DNA from: Verrucosispora sp. NA02020
Lineage (GTDB): Bacteria; Actinomycetota; Actinomycetes; Mycobacteriales; Micromonosporaceae
Assembly (NCBI RefSeq): GCF_013364215.1
Contig: NZ_CP054923.1
Span: 3,658,001 to 3,722,000, forward strand
Length of the DNA: 64,000 nt
Direction: 5' to 3'
Part shown: one piece after another, positions 36,858-45,258 of the stretch
Layout: each line of letters opens with the position of its first letter
Numbering within the stretch: position 1 is the first letter of the stretch
The notes under the pieces: generated by a model
What the model was told of the DNA's origin: nothing
Database searches by the model: none
The model's input: only the letters and a program-made list of their open reading frames with translations
Translations under genes and position numbers: made by a program

Positions 36858-37916
36858 ATGAGCGACAGCCACTCTCCGTACGGAGGGCAGCCGGACCCGA
36901 ACGCCGCCCCGTGGGGTAACCCGCCCGGTCCGCCGCCGATGCCGCCCGGCAGTCCGGCGGGCTACCCGATGCCGCCGGGTGCTCCCACGAGCGGGCCGGG
37001 CGCCCCCGGCTACCCCACGAGCGGCGCCCCGGGCTACCCCACGAGCGGGCCCGGCGCGCCGGGATATCCCACGAGCGGGCCCGGCGCGCCGGGATATCCC
37101 ACGAGCGGGCCTGGCGCCCCGGGGTACCCGTCATCGCCGTACGGCGCACCCACGCCCCCTCCTCCGCCCTACGCCGTCCAGGGCCAGCAGAAGTCCGGTA
37201 ACCGGAACGTCTGGCTCGGCCTCGGCATCGGTGCCGCCGTGATGGCCGTGCTGGTCGCCTGCGGCAGCACCATCGGCTACTTCATGCTCGGTGACGACGA
37301 CGAGCCCACGCAGATCGCCGCCAGCACCAGCCCCTCGCCCGACGGCGACAACGGCGGCGGCGAAGGCTCGGAGCCCTCGCCGACGCCCGCCGAGCCGGAC
37401 AACGACGGCGGCAACGGCAACAACAACGCCGTCACGGCCCGCAACTCCAGCGACTTCAACGCGGTGTGCGACGGCAACCCGGTGCTGAACGCCGCGCCGT
37501 ACAGTTCCCCCAAGGGCGCCAAGGTCTACACCTTCGCCAACAACCCGGACCGCCCCGGTTCCTGGCTGAGCAAGTCGGTCGGCTTCAACAAGCCGTACTA
37601 CGCCCGGACCTCCGACTGGGCGACCGTCTCGGTCGTCGGCTGCCTCACCTTCGTGCAGGGCAGCGAGGGCGAGCCGCGCAAGTGCCAGTACAAGGACCGC
37701 GACGACAAGCAGATCACGGTCGACTACATCTCCTCGCGCTACACCCTGACCTTCCACAACGCCCAGACCGGCGAGAAGGTCGGCGACGGCGGTCGGATCA
37801 ACGCCCCGGCCGGGCGCTGCCCGAGCTTCATCTCCTACAACCGGGAGACCCTGAAGTCGTACGCCCAGCCGGACAACGGCGCCATCGAGCTGGCCCTGGA
37901 CAAGTTCACCTCCTGA
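36858..37916 (+). CDS. Pro/Gly-repeat membrane protein, hypothetical
   Basis: 352 residues. A cytoplasmic N-terminus of about 110 residues is low-complexity and includes five PTSGPGAPGY-type repeats (43-90). One membrane helix follows (NVWLGLGIGAAVMAVLVACGSTIGYFML, about 115-140). Then come an acidic Ser/Pro/Asn linker and an extracellular domain of about 155 residues with three Cys (DFNAVCDGNPVLN, VVGCLTFVQG, RKCQYKD, plus APAGRCPSF). The layout, a proline-rich tail, one helix and an outer domain, is common in actinobacterial cell-surface proteins; the domain is not one I recognise. AAGGG precedes the ATG. Confidence 0.75.
   Translation: MSDSHSPYGGQPDPNAAPWGNPPGPPPMPPGSPAGYPMPPGAPTSGPGAPGYPTSGAPGYPTSGPGAPGYPTSGPGAPGYPTSGPGAPGYPSSPYGAPTPPPPPYAVQGQQKSGNRNVWLGLGIGAAVMAVLVACGSTIGYFMLGDDDEPTQIAASTSPSPDGDNGGGEGSEPSPTPAEPDNDGGNGNNNAVTARNSSDFNAVCDGNPVLNAAPYSSPKGAKVYTFANNPDRPGSWLSKSVGFNKPYYARTSDWATVSVVGCLTFVQGSEGEPRKCQYKDRDDKQITVDYISSRYTLTFHNAQTGEKVGDGGRINAPAGRCPSFISYNRETLKSYAQPDNGAIELALDKFTS
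36984..37127 (+). repeat. In-frame minisatellite encoding PTSGPGAPGY units
   Basis: Five tandem units: 36984-37013, a shorter 24-bp unit 37014-37037, then 37038-37067, 37068-37097 and 37098-37127. The third and fourth are identical at all 30 bases, so copy number may change by slippage while keeping the frame. Confidence 0.9.
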
Positions 37917-37932
37917 GCACAGGCGCCTGACC

Positions 37933-37966
37933 GGCGGGGGCGGGACCGAGAGGTCCCGCCCCCGCC
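37933..37966 (+). terminator. Hairpin terminator
   Basis: Perfect 15-bp stem GGCGGGGGCGGGACC (37933-37947) / complement 37952-37966 with loop GAGA, 17 nt after the stop of the preceding gene. Confidence 0.85.
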
Positions 37967-38155
37967 GTCGTCGTACCGGCAGGCGCGAAGCGTGGTGCCG
38001 CCAGCGGCGGGAGATCGCCGCCCGTGCGGGCCACCGAGGTACGGGCCCGCGAATGACCGCCGGCCGACCACGGCGTCCCGGCCGAGTCGCCGTGATGTCC
38101 GACCCGGCGGCTAGCCTGTCGTCGTGTCGCGACCGTGCGGACGGAAGGGGTCCTG

Positions 38156-38533
38156 ATGGCTGACGCGGACGACGTCCGTCGGTTGGCGCTCGCGCTGCCC
38201 CACGTGGTCGAGAACGACAGCGACGGCTTCGACTTCCGGGTGGCCGACAAGGGGTTCGTCTGGTCCTACCCCGAGCGCCGGCCCGGCAAGCCGCGCGTGA
38301 TCCGCACCGACGTGGCCGTGCTCTTCGTCGGGGACGAGGCCGAGAAGCAGGCCCTGCTGCTCGGCGAGCCCGACCTCTTCTTCACCACCCCCGGCTACGA
38401 CGGGCTGCCCCTGGTCATGCTGCGCCTGGCGGCGGTGGGGGTCGACCGACTCGCCGAGCTGGTGACCGATGCCTGGCGGATGCGTGCGCCGGAGTCGCTC
38501 GCCGTCGACCTCGACGAGGCCGCCCTCCGTTGA
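38156..38533 (+). CDS. MmcQ/YjbR-family protein
   Basis: 125 residues from ATG 38156 with GAAGGGG upstream. The fold signature is seen in ADDVRRLALALPHVVEN, DFRVADKGFVWSYPER, GEPDLFFTTPGYDGLPLVMLRLAAV and ELVTDAWRMRAP. These small proteins have a CyaY-like/DNA-binding-type fold but no firmly assigned role. A second family member is at 48239 in this window. No operon link to the following genes is clear, since 116 bp separate them. Confidence 0.85.
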   Translation: MADADDVRRLALALPHVVENDSDGFDFRVADKGFVWSYPERRPGKPRVIRTDVAVLFVGDEAEKQALLLGEPDLFFTTPGYDGLPLVMLRLAAVGVDRLAELVTDAWRMRAPESLAVDLDEAALR

Positions 38534-38649
38534 CCGCCGCCGTCCGCCCGGCGAGGGGCGGCGGGCAGTGTCGGGTTTCCTCCTCGGGGACTGCACGGCG
38601 TGAAGGCCCGGTGAAGACTGGACGACAGTCGATGTCCCGGGGGTGCGCG

Positions 38650-39078
38650 ATGTTCGGTCGGTGGCGCAAGCGGAAGGCACCACCGTCGGGTGCGCGACGA
38701 CCGACGGGTACGCAACGACCGTCAGGTGAGGCGCGACCGTCGGCCGGGCCGGGCCCTGGGCTGGGGCCGGGGATCAGCGTCACCCCACTGCCCACCGAGA
38801 CGGCGGCTCGGCAGGCCGCCCAGGGCGGGTCACCGGAGGACATGAACCGTCTCGGGATCACCCTCAAGCTCGGCGGCCGGGCGGACGAGGCAGCGCAGTG
38901 GTTCCGCAGGGCCGCCGAGGCCGGCAGCACCGACGGGATGGCCAACCTCGCCCTCTATCTGATGGGTCAGGGACGCAACCAGGAGGCCGCCGAGTGGTTC
39001 CGCCGGATCGGCGACCCGCTGGGTGAGGCGTTCGCGCGACGGTTGTCGTCGGAGCCCGACAATCCGCCCGACCGGTGA
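38650..39078 (+). CDS. Sel1/TPR-like small protein coupled to the CHAT gene
   Basis: 142 residues. A basic start (MFGRWRKRK) and a disordered Pro/Ser/Gly stretch lead to two Sel1-like helical repeats: GSPEDMNRLGITLKLGGRADEAAQWFRRAAEAG and GSTDGMANLALYLMGQGRNQEAAEWFRRIGD. ATG 38650 is preferred (GGGGG upstream), although the frame is open to 38530. Its stop overlaps the GTG of the TPR-CHAT gene (GTGA), so the two are translated together. It is a plausible interaction partner, or upstream component, of the CHAT protease (inference). Confidence 0.7.
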   Translation: MFGRWRKRKAPPSGARRPTGTQRPSGEARPSAGPGPGLGPGISVTPLPTETAARQAAQGGSPEDMNRLGITLKLGGRADEAAQWFRRAAEAGSTDGMANLALYLMGQGRNQEAAEWFRRIGDPLGEAFARRLSSEPDNPPDR

Positions 39079-41759
39079 CCGGCATCCCCGACGCCTGGGG
39101 GACACCGCAGTACCACCTCCTCGTCGGCGCCTGCGGTCAGGCCGAGGCCCACCACGACAGTTACGAGCGCACCGGGTCACTGCGGGACCTGGAGTTCGCC
39201 CTCGCCGTCTTCACCGAGGTGCTGAGGGTCGCCCGGAACGTCGACATCCGCAGCACCGCCGCCAACGGTCTCGGGACGGCCCGCTGGTCCCGCTACGAGC
39301 GCTTCGGTGACCTGGCCGACCTGGACGCGGCGGTCGGGTTGTTCCGGGACGCGCTGGCGATGTATCCGAACGAGCGCACCCCCGCCACGCCGTCCTTCCA
39401 CGCCAACCTCGGTGGTGTGCTGCGGTTGCGCTGGCGGCGTACCGGCGTCGAGGCGGACCTGGTCGAGTCGGTGACCCAGGTCCGCGCGGCGCTGGCGGCG
39501 ACCGGTCCCACCCATCCGCGCCGCGCGGGCCGGCTGACCAACCTCGCCGACGGGCTGCTCACCCTGTCGCTGCGGTACGACGACTCGTCCGCCCTCGCCG
39601 AGGCGGTCGAGGTGTCCCGCGAGGCGGTCACGGCGGCCGGGCCCGGTGACGACCTCGCCGGGATGCTCTCCAACCTCGCCGAGATACTGCGGCTGCGGTA
39701 CCGCTCGACGAACGGCCGGGAGCGGGTCCTGCTGGACGAGGCGGTCGAGCGGGGACGTGAGGCGGTGGCGGCGGCCGGCGACCGACACCCGCTGCGGGCG
39801 CGGTTCGAGTCGAACCTCGCGCTCGTCCTGGTCGACCGGTACGCCGCCGGGCGGCACCCGGCCGACCTGGCCGAGGCGGGACGGCTCGCCGAGCACGCGG
39901 TGCGAGCCACGCCCGAGGGGCACCCCAACCGGGCGGAGCGGATGCTCGTGCTCGCCGGCATCCGACGGGCGGAGGTGACCCGACTCGCCGCCGAGGTACC
40001 CCGTCTCCGGGAGGCCCGCCGGCTCGCCCGTGCCGCCCGGGACGCGGCGGCGGCCGTGCCCGAGGGGCACTACCTGCGGGCCGATGCCCTGCTCGGCGAG
40101 GCCGCCGCGTTGACGGTGTGGGCGGTGAGCGGCGAGCCGAAGGCGTACCAGGAGGCCATCACCATCCTCCGGCGGGTGGCGCGGGACCCGACCGCACCGG
40201 TCCGCGTACGTGTCGAGGCCGCCCGACGGTGGGCCAACGCCCTCCTCGCCAGCAGCCGGGGACGGGACCTCGCCGGGGCCCGGCAGGCGTACCACCTGGC
40301 GGTCGAGCTGTTGCCCCGGACCGCGCCGAGGCGTGTCACGCACGCCGACCGGGAACGGCACCTGGGTGCCTTCGTCGGTCTGGCCCGGGACGCCGCCGCC
40401 TGCGCCATCTCGGCCGGTGACCCGCTCGACGCGCTGCGGCTGCTCGAACACGGCCGGGGGGTGCTGCTCGGGCACGCCCTGGACGCCCGGACCGAGCTGA
40501 CCGAGCTGCGTCGACGGCGTGCCGACCTGGCGGACCGCTTCGAGGCGGTGCGGAACGCGTTCGACCGGCCGGAAGGGATCGGTTTCAGTTCCCTGCCGGA
40601 CGACCTGACGGTGCCCGGCGAGGACCGGCACGCGCTGGCCCGGGACTGGGACGCGCTGCTGGAGGAGATCCGGGGCGTCGACGATCTCGCCGGGTTCCTG
40701 CGCCCGCCCCCCGTCGACGACCTGCTCGCCGAGATCGCCCGGCGAGGTCCCGTGGTGGTGCTCAACATCAGTGGGCTGCGGTGCGACGCCCTGGTGCTCG
40801 CCGGGGGCGGGGTGCGGGTGGTACCGCTGCGGCTGAGTCTCGACCAGGTGGTCGACCGGGCCCGGCGGCTGCGCGCGGCCGTCACCCGCACCAACCGGCC
40901 GAGCCTGCCCGCTCCACTGCGCGAGGAGGCCCGGTCCACGGTCGCCGAGACCCTGGACTGGCTCTGGGCCACCGTCGCCGCGCCGGTGCTCGACGTGCTC
41001 GCGCCGCCGTCCGGCTCGCGGCTGTGGTGGGTGCCGACCGGGCCGCTGACCAGCCTCCCGCTGCACGCCGCCGGGCCGGCGGACGGACCGGGCGTGCTGG
41101 ACCGGGTCGTCTCCTCGTATGCCCCGACGGTGCGCAGCCTGGTCACCGCCTGGCGATCCCGTCCGGCGGCCCGGACGGCCGTGCCGCTGGTGGTGGCCCT
41201 GCCGCAGACGCCGGGACTGGGCGACCTGCCGAACGTGCCGACCGAGGTGCGGATGCTGACCGCCCGGTATCCGGGCAGCGCGGTGCTCCTGGGTGCGCGC
41301 GCGGTCCGGCGGTCCGTGCTCGACGCGTTGCCCCGGCACCCGTGGCTGCACTTCGCCGGTCACGCGGTCAGTGCCGCCGACGGGAGCGCGGACGGGCATC
41401 TCGTCCTGCACGACCACGCCGCCGCCCCGCTGACCGTCGCCGACATCGCGCGGCTGCGGCTGACGCGTGCCGAGATCGCCTACCTGTCGGCGTGCGACAC
41501 CGGGGTCTCCCACGAGGACCTGAACGACGAGGCGCTGCACGTGGCCGGTGCCTGCCACATCGCCGGGTTCCGGCACGTGGTCGGCACCGCGTGGGCGATC
41601 GACGACGCCGTCGCGCCCGGCGTCGCGGCCGACTTCTACGCCCGGTTGAGCGGGGCCGACGACGCCGCGTCGGCCCTGCACCAGGCGGTGCGTACGCTGC
41701 GCGCCGCGCAACCGGACCGGCCCGCGCTCTGGGCGCCCTTCCTGCACGTCGGTCCGTGA
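39075..41759 (+). CDS. TPR-CHAT caspase-like protease
   Basis: 894 residues. The first 480 or so are TPR-like helical repeats (LEFALAVFTEVLRVARN, LDAAVGLFRDALAMYP, LVESVTQVRAALAATGP, LAEAVEVSREAVTAAGP and so on). The last 300 form a CHAT domain, with strand WWVPTGPLTSLPLHAAG, catalytic His763 in LHFAGHAV and catalytic Cys807 in YLSACDTG. CHAT proteases belong to the caspase/separase clan and act in bacterial conflict and cell-death systems when linked to sensor repeats. The gene overlaps the upstream Sel1-like gene by 4 nt, and a small hydrophobic protein follows after 4 nt, giving a three-gene cassette. The substrate is unknown. Confidence 0.9.
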   Translation: MTGIPDAWGTPQYHLLVGACGQAEAHHDSYERTGSLRDLEFALAVFTEVLRVARNVDIRSTAANGLGTARWSRYERFGDLADLDAAVGLFRDALAMYPNERTPATPSFHANLGGVLRLRWRRTGVEADLVESVTQVRAALAATGPTHPRRAGRLTNLADGLLTLSLRYDDSSALAEAVEVSREAVTAAGPGDDLAGMLSNLAEILRLRYRSTNGRERVLLDEAVERGREAVAAAGDRHPLRARFESNLALVLVDRYAAGRHPADLAEAGRLAEHAVRATPEGHPNRAERMLVLAGIRRAEVTRLAAEVPRLREARRLARAARDAAAAVPEGHYLRADALLGEAAALTVWAVSGEPKAYQEAITILRRVARDPTAPVRVRVEAARRWANALLASSRGRDLAGARQAYHLAVELLPRTAPRRVTHADRERHLGAFVGLARDAAACAISAGDPLDALRLLEHGRGVLLGHALDARTELTELRRRRADLADRFEAVRNAFDRPEGIGFSSLPDDLTVPGEDRHALARDWDALLEEIRGVDDLAGFLRPPPVDDLLAEIARRGPVVVLNISGLRCDALVLAGGGVRVVPLRLSLDQVVDRARRLRAAVTRTNRPSLPAPLREEARSTVAETLDWLWATVAAPVLDVLAPPSGSRLWWVPTGPLTSLPLHAAGPADGPGVLDRVVSSYAPTVRSLVTAWRSRPAARTAVPLVVALPQTPGLGDLPNVPTEVRMLTARYPGSAVLLGARAVRRSVLDALPRHPWLHFAGHAVSAADGSADGHLVLHDHAAAPLTVADIARLRLTRAEIAYLSACDTGVSHEDLNDEALHVAGACHIAGFRHVVGTAWAIDDAVAPGVAADFYARLSGADDAASALHQAVRTLRAAQPDRPALWAPFLHVGP

Positions 41760-41763
41760 CACG

Positions 41764-42171
41764 ATGGTCGATGTGACCGATCGACGTGACGACACCGACC
41801 GGGGTGCCACCGAACTCCTCATCGGCGCGCTGGCCGGGTCCACCCTGCTGCCGTTCGTCCAGGCGCTGGCCACGAAGGCGGGGGAGGACGTCTACCAGCT
41901 GATCCGGGACAGACTGTCCCGCCGGGCTCGCCGCGACGTGCAGGACGAGATCCGCACCGAGGGCACCGTCACGCTCACCGCTGCCGCCGCGCGGGTGGTG
42001 CTGCGGCTGCCGGAACAGGTCACGTCCGAGATGGCACTGCGGTTGGAGAACCTCCCGCTGCCGCCGTACCGGCCCGGCTGGTTGCTCCTGTCGTGGGACG
42101 CGACCCAGCGCCGATGGATCACGACCGCGCTGTCCGGGCCGCCGGAGAACGCCACCAGTCTCGACCCCTGA
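41764..42171 (+). CDS. Small CHAT-linked protein with N-terminal hydrophobic helix, unknown function
   Basis: 135 residues starting 4 nt after the CHAT stop. An acidic N-terminus (MVDVTDRRDDTDRG) is followed by a single amphipathic or hydrophobic helix (ELLIGALAGSTLLPFVQALATKAGEDVYQLI), a basic stretch (RDRLSRRARRDVQDEI) and a beta-rich part ending WLLLSWDATQRRWITTAL. I recognise no domain. The position makes it a likely partner, effector or substrate of the CHAT protease; a membrane-active helix released by cleavage is one possibility (speculation). No strong ribosome site, so translation probably depends on coupling. Confidence 0.6.
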   Translation: MVDVTDRRDDTDRGATELLIGALAGSTLLPFVQALATKAGEDVYQLIRDRLSRRARRDVQDEIRTEGTVTLTAAAARVVLRLPEQVTSEMALRLENLPLPPYRPGWLLLSWDATQRRWITTALSGPPENATSLDP

Positions 42172-42257
42172 CCGTCCGCGCGGCGCGGGTCCACCACCGG
42201 CCGGGAACCCGGGTCCGGCTTTTCGATCTTGTTGGTGCCGTGTGACATGGTGGCGGC

Positions 42258-44744
42258 ATGGAACCGCAGGTGGATGCCGAGCGCCGCGCTCTGCCCGAAC
42301 CCGTCCGGGTCGCCCTGCGGGTGCTGCGCGACTACCGGCCGACCTTCGCCCGGGTACGCGCCCTGGTGCGCAGCATGGTCACCTCGTTCCTGGTGCTCAG
42401 CACGACGTTCTGGCTGCTGCCCGGCGTCACCATCAGCGGCCTGGTCGGCCTGCTCTGGCTGGTGGCCCTGGTCACCGGCGTCGGGGCGGTGCTGCGGCCG
42501 GTGCTGCTGGCCCTGGCCACCGCGCTCGGCGGACTCGGTGCGTTGACCATCGGCGTGGGCGTCCAGGCCGTCGTCATGTACGTGGCACTGCAACTGGCCC
42601 CCGAGGCGCACGTCGCCGGGTTCGCCGTCGCGTTCGCCGCCGCCTGGCTCGCCGTGGCGCTGGCCGCCGTGGTCAACTGGCTCGCCGACGCCGGCACCGA
42701 CGACACCTTCGTCAGCGAGATGCTGCGGCTGATGAGCCGGGTCCGGCGCTCCACCGACCGTGATGGTCGCCGCTGGTGGCGCTGGCGCCGCAGCGGCCCG
42801 GCCCGGCGGGACACGCCCGGCGAGGTCCCGGCCGAGGGCCTGCTCGTCATCCAGCTCGACGGGGTGGCCGCCCCGGTGCTGCAGTGGGCGGTCCGCGCCG
42901 GCAACCTGCCCACCATGGGCCGGTGGCTGCGATCACGCAGCCACCGGATGACCCGCTGGCACACCGGGCTGCCGGCCACCACGCCCGCCGCCCAGGCCGG
43001 CCTGCTGCACGGCGAGTTCGGTCGGGTGCCGGCCTACCGCTGGTACGAGAAGGCACCAGCCGGCCCCGACGGGACCGTGCCGCCCGGGCGGCTCGTGGTG
43101 ACCAGTCGTCCCCGCGACGCGGCCGAGGTCGAGCGGCGGATCTCCACCGGCCGGGGGCTGCTGCGCGACGGTGGGGTGAGCATCAGCACCGCCTTCTCCG
43201 GCGACGCCCCCACCACCCTGTTGACGGTCAGCCACGCCGGGTTGCCCGGCCGCTCCACGCCCGGCTATGCGGCGTTCATGACCAGCCCGTACGGCTTCGC
43301 CCGAACGGTGGTGCTCGGTGCCGGGCAGGTGCTGCGGGAACTGCACGCCGCCCGGCGGCGACGGGTGCGCGGCGTACAGCCCCGGGCCGACCGGGGCGGC
43401 TCCTACCTGGCGTTGCGTCCGCTGGCCAGCCTGCTCAGCGATCTCAACGTGTCGCTCATCGCCGAGCAGATGGCCCGGGGCGCCCCCGTCGTCTTCTGCG
43501 ACTTCGTCGACTACGACGAGGTGGCCCACCACGCCGGCCCGGCCCGGCCGGAGGCGATGGCGGCGCTGGAGTCGCTCGACCACACCCTCGGCATCCTGCA
43601 ACGGCTGGCCGCCGAGGCGACGCGGCGCTATCACATCGTGGTGCTCAGCGACCACGGCCAGAGCCAGGGCGCGACGTTCCGCCAGCGGTACGGCGAGACC
43701 CTGACCCAGGTGGTGTCCCGACTGGTCGCCCCGGGCGTCGACGAGCCCGCGCCGGCACCGCGCCGACGCCCACGTGGGCCTGGCCGGGACGCGGCGCTCG
43801 CCGGTGGCGAGCACGAGACCACCCGCAACGCCGAGGAGCAGGCCCGGGTCGACACCCTGCTCAGCGAGGTGTCCGGCCGCAGCGGCGTGACCGCCACCGC
43901 GACCCGGATGGCGGTACGTGCCCGGCCGGAGGCGGCCCGTGGCCCGCACCCGACGCACGAGCAGGCTGCCGCGTCGGGGCGTACCGAACCGGAGACCGTG
44001 GTGGTGGCCTCCGGGAATCTGGCGATGGTCTATCTGACCCGGCATCCGGGGCGGCTCACCCGCGAGCGCCTCGACGAGGTGACGCCGGGGCTGGTGGCGG
44101 GTCTGGCCGCGCATCCCGGCGTCGGCGTGGTCGTCGTCGACTCGGCCGCCGGAGCGCTGGCGGTCGGCCGGTCCGGGACCCACCGGCTGACCGACGGGCA
44201 CGTCGAGGGCGACGACCCGCTGCTGCCGTACGGGCCGAGGGCCCGGCACGACCTGCTGCGGCACCAGGGCATCGACCACGTCGGTGACCTGGTGCTGATC
44301 AGCTCCGTGGACCCCGGCCTGGAAGAGGTGACCGCCTTCGAGGAGCTGGTCGGCAGCCACGGCGGCCTGGGCGGTTGGCAGAACGACGCGCTGCTGGTGC
44401 ATCCCGCCGACTGGCCGCAGGAGGGCGAGCTGGTCGGCCCGGACGCGGTGCACCGCCAGTTGCTCGACTGGCTGTCCCGGCTCGGCCTGCGCAGCCCCGA
44501 CGAGCCCGACGACCCGGCGCACGGGGTGGGCGACGCACCGACCCGGTCCGGCATGGCGGAGGGGCCCGCCGGAACGGCGGCGGGGTCCGACGCGGGGGAC
44601 AGGCTCGCTCCGGCGGGCCGGCCGGGTCAGCCGACCCCCCGACCGCGTCCGGGGGAGACCGGAGTGCGGTTACCGGCTATGGCGTCGCCGGTGGATGAGC
44701 CGGCTCGGGCCGGCGTCGCCCCAGCAGGCTCCACCCCTGAGTGA
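42258..44744 (+). CDS. Membrane protein: holin-like 4-TM domain fused to a type I phosphodiesterase/alkaline-phosphatase-fold domain
   Basis: 828 residues. Residues about 38-145 hold four hydrophobic segments of the phage-holin-4 superfamily. From about residue 190 an alkaline-phosphatase-fold domain begins, LLVIQLDGVAAPVLQWAV (metal Asp), TTPAAQAGLLHG (candidate nucleophile Thr), CDFVDYDEVAHHAGP (metal Asp and His) and VVLSDHGQSQGATF (DHG). The last 90 residues are Pro/Gly/Asp-rich. It is probably a membrane-bound hydrolase of phosphodiesters or phosphonates; the substrate is unknown. The holin label does not imply phage origin. Its last 68 nt overlap the DedA gene on the other strand. Confidence 0.85.
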   Translation: MEPQVDAERRALPEPVRVALRVLRDYRPTFARVRALVRSMVTSFLVLSTTFWLLPGVTISGLVGLLWLVALVTGVGAVLRPVLLALATALGGLGALTIGVGVQAVVMYVALQLAPEAHVAGFAVAFAAAWLAVALAAVVNWLADAGTDDTFVSEMLRLMSRVRRSTDRDGRRWWRWRRSGPARRDTPGEVPAEGLLVIQLDGVAAPVLQWAVRAGNLPTMGRWLRSRSHRMTRWHTGLPATTPAAQAGLLHGEFGRVPAYRWYEKAPAGPDGTVPPGRLVVTSRPRDAAEVERRISTGRGLLRDGGVSISTAFSGDAPTTLLTVSHAGLPGRSTPGYAAFMTSPYGFARTVVLGAGQVLRELHAARRRRVRGVQPRADRGGSYLALRPLASLLSDLNVSLIAEQMARGAPVVFCDFVDYDEVAHHAGPARPEAMAALESLDHTLGILQRLAAEATRRYHIVVLSDHGQSQGATFRQRYGETLTQVVSRLVAPGVDEPAPAPRRRPRGPGRDAALAGGEHETTRNAEEQARVDTLLSEVSGRSGVTATATRMAVRARPEAARGPHPTHEQAAASGRTEPETVVVASGNLAMVYLTRHPGRLTRERLDEVTPGLVAGLAAHPGVGVVVVDSAAGALAVGRSGTHRLTDGHVEGDDPLLPYGPRARHDLLRHQGIDHVGDLVLISSVDPGLEEVTAFEELVGSHGGLGGWQNDALLVHPADWPQEGELVGPDAVHRQLLDWLSRLGLRSPDEPDDPAHGVGDAPTRSGMAEGPAGTAAGSDAGDRLAPAGRPGQPTPRPRPGETGVRLPAMASPVDEPARAGVAPAGSTPE

Positions 44745-45258
44745 CCAGCAGGACCAGCACGATCGCGGCGAGCACGCTCTGCCACGGCTCGGGGAAGATG
44801 GCCCGGCCGAGCACGCCGATCATCGCGTAGAGGGCCGACCAGAGCAGGACGGCGGGCAGGTTCGCCACCGCGAACCGCCGCCAGGTCATCCCGGCCATCG
44901 CCGCGGCCAGCAGCACCGGCAACCGGCCGCCGGGCACGAGCCGGGAGACCAAAAGCATCGGGACACCGCCCTCGCGTACCCGTGCCGACAGCCGGTCCAG
45001 CCGTTGCGGCCCGCGCAGCCAGCGCAGTCGCCGGGCGATGCGTTCGCCGCCCCAGCCGAGCACCGCGAAGACCACCAGATCACCGAGGTACGCGCCGAGC
45101 GCCCCGGCGAACACGACCAGGAGCACGGTCACCGGGTCCTGGTGGGCGGCGAGGGCGGCGGCACCGCTGACCGCCGCCCCGGTGGGCACCACCGGGACGA
45201 CCGCGCCGAACATCACCACCAGCGTGAGCCACGCCAGCGTGCCGAGGGCCGCCGTCAT
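44677..45258 (-). CDS. DedA-family membrane protein
   Basis: 193 residues with four to five hydrophobic helices. Family landmarks: VVPVVPTGAAVSGAAALAA near the N-terminus, GALGAYLGDLVVFAVLGWGG, and the helical-hairpin motif LLVSRLVPGGRLPVLLAAAMAGMTWRRFAVAN, with the conserved Arg and Gly-rich re-entrant turn. DedA proteins take part in recycling undecaprenyl or phospholipid carriers across the membrane. Its start overlaps the MBL hydrolase stop by 4 nt. Its 3' end lies inside the coding region of the converging phosphodiesterase gene. Confidence 0.9.
   Translation of the reverse strand: MTAALGTLAWLTLVVMFGAVVPVVPTGAAVSGAAALAAHQDPVTVLLVVFAGALGAYLGDLVVFAVLGWGGERIARRLRWLRGPQRLDRLSARVREGGVPMLLVSRLVPGGRLPVLLAAAMAGMTWRRFAVANLPAVLLWSALYAMIGVLGRAIFPEPWQSVLAAIVLVLLVTQGWSLLGRRRPEPAHPPATP

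Noticed and set aside
39177..41873. Long antisense frame over the CHAT gene
   Set aside because: A GC-bias shadow; the sense frame has an intact CHAT His/Cys pair and coupled neighbours.
42258..42700. Phage origin suggested by the holin-like domain
   Set aside because: The domain is fused to a phosphatase-fold enzyme in a normal chromosomal setting, and no other phage gene is near.
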